From Costus lasius (taxonomy: Eukaryota > Streptophyta > Magnoliopsida > Zingiberales > Costaceae), in the NCBI GenBank assembly GCA_027563935.2, contig CM050446.2, positions 129,555,608 through 129,619,607 on the forward strand: DNA of 64,000 nucleotides, written 5' to 3'. The position numbers and the translations under genes are program-made. Positions 59,665 to 64,000 of the stretch are shown here, one piece after another. Below the pieces are notes generated by a model, which ran no database searches, had not been told where the DNA came from, and saw only the letters and a list, made by a program, of their open reading frames with translations. Numbering within the stretch: the first letter of the stretch is position 1; every line of letters begins with the position of its first letter.

Positions 59665-59945
59665 CCGTTTGGAGTCAGAATTTAGCAAATAAGGTGTCTA
59701 TGGAAAGCTCTTTTAGAGGCGAAACGCGTGGGGTATAAAAGCCCTCTTTTGTGAGCCATATTTGAGGAGCAATCGAGGGAAAATGCGAGTTAGGGCGAGT
59801 TGATCGAGTTCAACTCGGATTTTTGGTGATTTCTTAATCGTTTGGCATCCAAATTTAGCAAGTGAGGACTCTATGGAAAGCTCTTTCAAAGGAGAACACA
59901 AGGGATATAAAATCCTCAATTTTTATGCCCTAATCATCGAGCATT
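59665..59945 (+). promoter_or_regulatory. Tandemly duplicated LTR promoter with two TATA boxes
   Basis: Two copies of a roughly 170-bp-period unit share cgtttgg, aatttagcaa, tctatggaaagctctttc/t and end in gtataaaag (about 59731) and atataaaat (about 59897). Each has a TATA box at the same place, giving two tandem core promoters. Confidence 0.65.
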
Positions 59946-60807
59946 CACGCAAATAACGGACGCGGGCGGAAGAACACGGCGACAGAGGTGACTTTTGGAG
60001 ATTTTCGGCGATTGAGATACACGATCATCACGATTTCTTCAGGATTCCTTTGGTTCATCGTCTCCTTCCCCTTAGTTTCGTTTTCATGTACTTTTCTTAT
60101 CATTAAAAGAGAGATCTTGAGTGTTTCAATGACGATTATAGCGTAAACCCTAATTCAGGGCTTGGTGGAAACCCTTTGATAATTTTAACTGTAAACTTTA
60201 TATATATTTATGTTATTTGGTATAAATTTGTGAGCATATTTTACTTCGACGTATTTATTTCGTGATTTTATCTTGGCCGAATATTTTCACGTGTTAGCCG
60301 TTACGATTCATATCGAGAGAAGGATCATAACGGTCGAACCTCTGAGTAAAACTTGCGAGACCTCGACATGAGAGTGCTTGGTCTTCGCTTGAGGATTTCA
60401 TAGTCTGCCATAGAACTCATTGGGTTCGTCTTAGAACGATCCACCGCGAGAGTAGGAGGTCGGTCTGAGGTCGGTCTAAAACGAACACCGGGGTGTATCA
60501 CCCAAGAGAGGGCACCTTGTACCCTAGGGTTAGACTCCTTGTGCAAAACTAATAAACCAAATAACTAATATCTTTCTTGTGCGATTAAGATTATCATCGT
60601 GGTGGAAGCCGTAGCCCTGAATTCTCTCTCATATCTTTTCTCTACCGACGTATTTGTGATTGCTTATTTACGATTTCTGTTCTCAAACCCACGTTTCGAT
60701 TCGTCTAGCTATTAGGACTCGGACTTTCTAGTACTCAACTTGTTCCCTGTGGGATTCGACATCTTTTGTATTACTGCGACATTTCCGTGCACTTGCGGAG
60801 CGTGTCA

Positions 60808-60958
60808 GTGTGAGTGTGCAAGTTTATTAGTGTGCAAGTTTTACTCTGTAAGTCTTTTCTCTGTACGTCTATGATGTTTATATAAGATGTTCTAAGATAT
60901 TGTTCTTGTTTCTTGTTTACTCCCCCCCTTTCTTTTTGGTATCAGAGCCATGTCTCAT
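60808..60958 (+). mobile_element. Pararetroviral leader fragment ending at its primer-binding site
   Basis: Matches 62384-62520. The tRNA-Met primer site TGGTATCAGAGCCATG is at 60937-60952. Six bases after it the sequence switches to an inverted coat-protein piece. Confidence 0.85.
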
Positions 60959-61675
60959 TAAGGTTTTTTAGCAGAAGATTTTCGGAGAAAATACGTCTTT
61001 GAAGATTTTCCTTTCTTCTATGTTTTCTTATGTACAGGTTTCTCCTGAGCATAGGTCTGTGGCATATACAACTGTTTACAAAAGTTAAATTCGCCTTTTA
61101 ATTGGTGATCTCCCCAAAGGTGGCGTATACAACTATATAAATTGTATTCATATAGTTATATTGTTTAAGCCAGGAGGCTGTTGCGGACTAGCATTCCAAG
61201 CTTGATGTATTTCATGGCCAATAGGAGCAGGTAATTTTAGAAATAATCTTTCTCCTAATGCTTGGTCATGATATCCTCCAGCCATACAGGCATAATAAAA
61301 GAAATCTTGTAAGAAAGGCTTGATATACTTTCAATTTTTAATTTGGAGTATCTCAAGTTTTCTGATAGCTTCTTGTTGTTGGGCATTATATCCCATATTA
61401 GGGTTAGATTCCGTAATCATTAATTGCATTCGGTTTGTAAAATTATAAGGATTTACTCCTAATGCGACGTCTTGTTGAAATTCCGTAGGGAAATTCAACT
61501 TATATGATTCCCACATGGCTCTTGCAGTTCCGCGAAGGAAATTTTCTAGATAGGAATACATTTCTTCAGCAGAAAAGCTTCCATCTAATTCAGATACTTT
61601 CATGGATATCTTGACCTTAATATCAGCTCCTACCCACCATGGTTTTTGGTATACCCATGTGATGTCAAACATCAA
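60959..61675 (-). pseudogene. Inverted coat-protein fragment of the endogenous pararetrovirus
   Basis: The reverse complement matches about 53600-54297 of the plus-strand polyprotein, including the MWESYKLNFPTEFQQ and NPNMGYNAQQQEAIRK text. It has an internal rearrangement near 61085-61140, where part of the region is replaced by a repeat of ggcgtatacaact. It is bounded by a leader on the left and ORF4-like text on the right. Confidence 0.85.
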
Positions 61676-62025
61676 GTTCTGATTTTTGTGATATATCTTT
61701 TGAAGACGATGTCTGCAAAACCAAGAAAATTTCTCTTGATCTCCAAGTCCGATTATGGAGAAATTATGTAATGACTGAAGAAGCTTTAGAGTTTTTCTCT
61801 TCTTATCTCATCTCGGAAGAAAAAACTCTAAAAATTTATGTAGAAGACTCACAGGACATTTTCTTTGTCCCGTTTGTCTCTCATTTCTGCACAGACCCTG
61901 GTCAATTTGAGCATTTCCAACAGACTAAGGGTGAATCATTAGCAAAAAGCTACAAAGACTATGGGTGGATGATAATTCCAGAAAGGGATGATGATATTTT
62001 GGAAGAAATCCAAGAGGATGATTAA
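61676..62025 (+). pseudogene. Endogenous pararetrovirus ORF4-like C-terminal part
   Basis: An open plus-strand frame runs from the fragment junction (about 61676) to TAA at 62023-62025 with an internal ATG at 61771. It is acidic at its end (DDDILEEIQEDD). Its place directly upstream of the viral promoter region suggests it is the last viral ORF, whose start is at 57256. No known domain is visible, so the identification rests on position. Confidence 0.5.
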
Positions 62026-62031
62026 TTTTCT

Positions 62032-62105
62032 TGACCTAATCACCACTACGAGAAGTGGACAAAATTGCTGACCTAACCACCACTACGAGAAGTGGACAAA
62101 ATTGC
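62032..62105. repeat. Two 37-bp direct repeats upstream of the viral promoter
   Basis: Copies 62032-62068 and 62069-62105 each contain tgaccta, ccaccactacgagaagtgg and acaaaattgc with one or two differences. Tandem upstream elements of this kind often act as enhancers in pararetroviral promoters. Confidence 0.8.
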
Positions 62106-62327
62106 TACTATTCATCAGTAATAGCAAAAAGGACTCTCTATCTATAAAGGACTGACACCTGTTAAAGGAGATGCGATGCCGGGTTAATTATCCAAGGCGG
62201 ACTCTACAAATGCTTTTCTTAAAGATAGATAATAATTGTATGAAGAGATTCCTTGTGTCTCTTCTTATCTCTAGTAGACGTGTAAATTAGGATTGCTGGC
62301 ATCAATTATTGATGCTCTCTCCCTGGC

Positions 62328-62334
62328 TATATAA
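62328..62334 (+). promoter_or_regulatory. TATA box of the pararetroviral promoter
   Basis: TATATAA within ggctatataagggg, in the intergenic region. The primer-binding site follows 172 bp downstream, the usual order in Caulimoviridae. Transcription would start near 62360. Confidence 0.75.
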
Positions 62335-62499
62335 GGGGTGTTATGCTAGTATAGAAGAGCAGCGATCAGGAGCGATCTGATCTGAAGTGTGCAAGTTTTA
62401 CTCTGTAAGTCTTTTTTCTGTACGTCTATGATGTTTATACAAGATGTTCTAAGATATTGTTCTTGTTTCCTTGTTCTTGTTTCTTGTTTACTCCCCCCT

Positions 62500-62888
62500 T
62501 TCTTTTTGGTATCAAAGCCGTGTACGATTCTATTTGATTGAACAAGAATATGTAGAAGTATGGAATAAGAACATGTTGGTGTAAAGAAGAAACCTAAGCA
62601 GATGTATTATGCTTGTTAGTTCAGATAGGATTTATTATGGTTTGTTTTTTATACAAATCTGGGTATGCCGGGACTGCCTAAGTCACCATGTTTTGAGCAT
62701 ACAAGTTAGCTAGAGGGCCAATGGCTTGGCAAGTAAAAGTCCGAAGACTAGGAGGGTCGCTAGGGACGCAAGGCTTGCTAACGACCATACAACATGATGC
62801 TAACTTGGGTACTCAAAGAAATGGTAAAGCGGTTGATACCAGAGGAAAATAAAGGCATAATAATGTCCAGGAATCTATAGCTAACAAG
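62500..62888 (+). mobile_element. Pararetroviral primer site variant and leader, second copy
   Basis: ggtatcaaagccgtg at 62507-62521 is a primer site with changes relative to 60937. The following leader matches 50300-50668. It breaks off at 62888 into polyprotein sequence. Confidence 0.85.
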
Positions 62889-63265
62889 TGTCCTTGTGTG
62901 GTCCCATATTCTTGCAAAGATCGTCCTCTTGCACGTCCTGCCGATGTCTTTTCGGATTGGGATAAATAAGAGGATAAGACACCGAAGGTGTCCTCAAGAA
63001 AACTGGATTCGGGCACTCCTGAGGAAATCTGATGAATTAATGAAGAAATTGCTAGAGTGATACGACACCCTATGGATATGCTTCATAAGATAGAAGAAGA
63101 GGATGTATATCCTCTGCTTACAAATAAGATTGAATCAAGAAATTCTGATGTAGACAACCTTATGCGACTCTTAGAAAAGGACCAAATTTTTGGTTCAAAT
63201 CCCCAAGCTCATTGGGATAAAAATAAACTTGTTTGTAAATTGAAAATCAAAGACCCTGGTTTTCG
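62889..63265 (+). pseudogene. Protease/RT-boundary fragment of the endogenous pararetrovirus
   Basis: Matches about 55587-55965 of the polyprotein region with several differences, including a stop near 62967. A 74-codon frame (63057-63281) covers the MLHKIEEEDVYPLLTNK part. It sits between two leader copies. Confidence 0.85.
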
Positions 63266-63526
63266 TGCCGGGACTGCCTAAGTCACCATGTTTTGAGCAT
63301 ACAAGTTAGCTAGAGGGCCAATGGCTTGGCAAGTAAAAGTCCAAAGACCAAGAGGGTCACTAGGGACGCAAGGCTTGCTAACGACCATACAGCATGATGC
63401 TAACTTGGGTACTCAAAGAAATGGTAAAGCGATTGATACCAGAGGAAAACAAAGGCATAATAATGTCCAGGAATCTATAGCTAACAAGTATTCTTACTCC
63501 CTAATTATTTGTATTCATCTACATTG
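63266..63526 (+). mobile_element. Pararetroviral leader, third copy
   Basis: Near-identical to 50453-50690, again with the short ORF (63321-63527). It joins at about 63527 to an inverted coat-protein piece. Confidence 0.85.
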
Positions 63527-64000
63527 AGTAGATCTTCTTGAACACAGTCAACAAGGATGGATTGTTTATTATAGAGATTTTGCATTTTGGTACAATCTCG
63601 TGCTAAGTGGTTATGGCTACCACATGTAAAGCAAGAAAGCTTATTTTTATAATCCATTTTAGGATTATGTTTTCTGACATGTTTATCCTTTGCAAGATAA
63701 GGTTTTTAGCAGAAGATTTTCGGAGAAAATACTTCTTTGAAGATTTTCCTTTCTTCTGTGTTTTATTATGTACAGGTTTCTCCTGAACATAGGTATGTGG
63801 CGTATACAACTGTTTACAAAAGCTAAATTCACCTTTTAATTGGTGATCTCCCTGAAGGTGGGTACACCGTTCTACCAATTTATCAATGATAAATTGTATT
63901 CTTATAGTTATATTGTTTAAGCCAGGAGGCTGTTGCGGACTAACATTCCAAGCTTGATGTATTTCATGGCCAATAGGAGCAGGTAATTTCAGAAATAACC
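63527..64000 (-). pseudogene. Inverted coat-protein/zinc-knuckle fragment, continues beyond the window
   Basis: The reverse complement matches about 54000-54480, including the zinc-knuckle region and the Lys-rich segment (KKTQKKGKSS). Orientation is opposite to the flanking leader, as at 60959-61675. Confidence 0.85.

Larger units (their letters stand above)
57411..60807 (+). mobile_element. 5'-truncated Athila-like element embedded in the viral locus
   Basis: Begins in the gag C-terminal region and has no 5' LTR. It continues with the aspartic protease (57738-58352; CDLGASVSLMP, VVLEIDEDD) and jumps from the RT N-terminal text ([16 protein letters not shown]) to the integrase end ([22 protein letters not shown]) within one frame (58386-58775), so RT, RNase H and the integrase core are deleted. 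Then come the conserved cttgggaggcagcccaag block (58903-58920) and an LTR ending ...ACTTGCGGAGCGTGTCA at 60807. LTR start not resolved. Confidence 0.85.

Noticed and set aside
62813..63016. 67-codon minus-strand ORF
   Set aside because: Antisense to recognisable viral leader and polyprotein sequence; spans a module junction.
1..64000. tRNA and rRNA genes
   Set aside because: No convincing cloverleaf or rRNA text was seen by reading; only tRNA-complementary primer sites were found. A tRNAscan run would settle this.

Overview
The window reads as plant nuclear DNA. It has intron-containing genes with GT-AG junctions, GC-rich coding exons in AT-rich non-coding DNA, a plastid-targeted APS kinase, a PADRE/DUF4228 gene, Ty3 and Ty1 LTR retroelements, and an endogenous plant pararetrovirus. 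The GC-rich exons and the mix of Galadriel and Athila elements with a badna/tungro-like virus fit a monocot, possibly a Zingiberales-type genome. That assignment is inference; no sequence search was possible.

Layout. 1-7 kb is a nest of LTR-retroelement relics: an unassigned 3' end, a minus-strand Athila-like 5' LTR plus gag, and a further LTR relic. 7.9-13.5 kb (+) is a 4-exon DNA-3-methyladenine glycosylase I gene. 15.9-18.5 kb (+) is a 3-exon PADRE/DUF4228 gene. 20.3-26.9 kb (-) is an APS kinase gene of at least 7 exons, with a solo LTR (TSD CCCTT) in its last intron. 29.0-30.2 kb (+) is a 2-exon ARM-repeat gene without a U-box. 30.8-44.1 kb is a Galadriel-lineage Ty3 chromovirus whose internal region, truncated 3' LTR and host flank have been tandemly duplicated (period about 5.88 kb). 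44.1-47.8 kb holds a foldback element and a pseudogene fragment of the POL5/MYBBP1A family. 47.98-50.29 kb is a solo LTR (TSD ACAAG) abutting an opposite-strand, truncated LTR of a related family. 50.29-64.0 kb is a rearranged endogenous pararetrovirus (ORF1, ORF2, broken polyprotein, split ORF4, promoter, primer-binding sites, inverted capsid pieces), interrupted by a 5'-truncated Athila-like fragment.

The four host genes look structurally intact: phases match at every proposed splice junction and key residues are present. They are functionally unrelated (base-excision repair, stress-linked membrane protein, sulfate assimilation, ARM scaffold). Everything else is dead or rearranged mobile DNA.

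The signal I find most worth pursuing is structural. LTRs of at least four different families here carry short, near-perfect hairpins. In the complete Galadriel LTR six hairpins in a row keep the same six-base loop (CTGCGT, once CTGCGC) while the stems differ in sequence and still pair. The Athila-like LTRs have their own arrays upstream of the TATA box, and two diverged members of a third LTR family share a hairpin with one compensatory base change.
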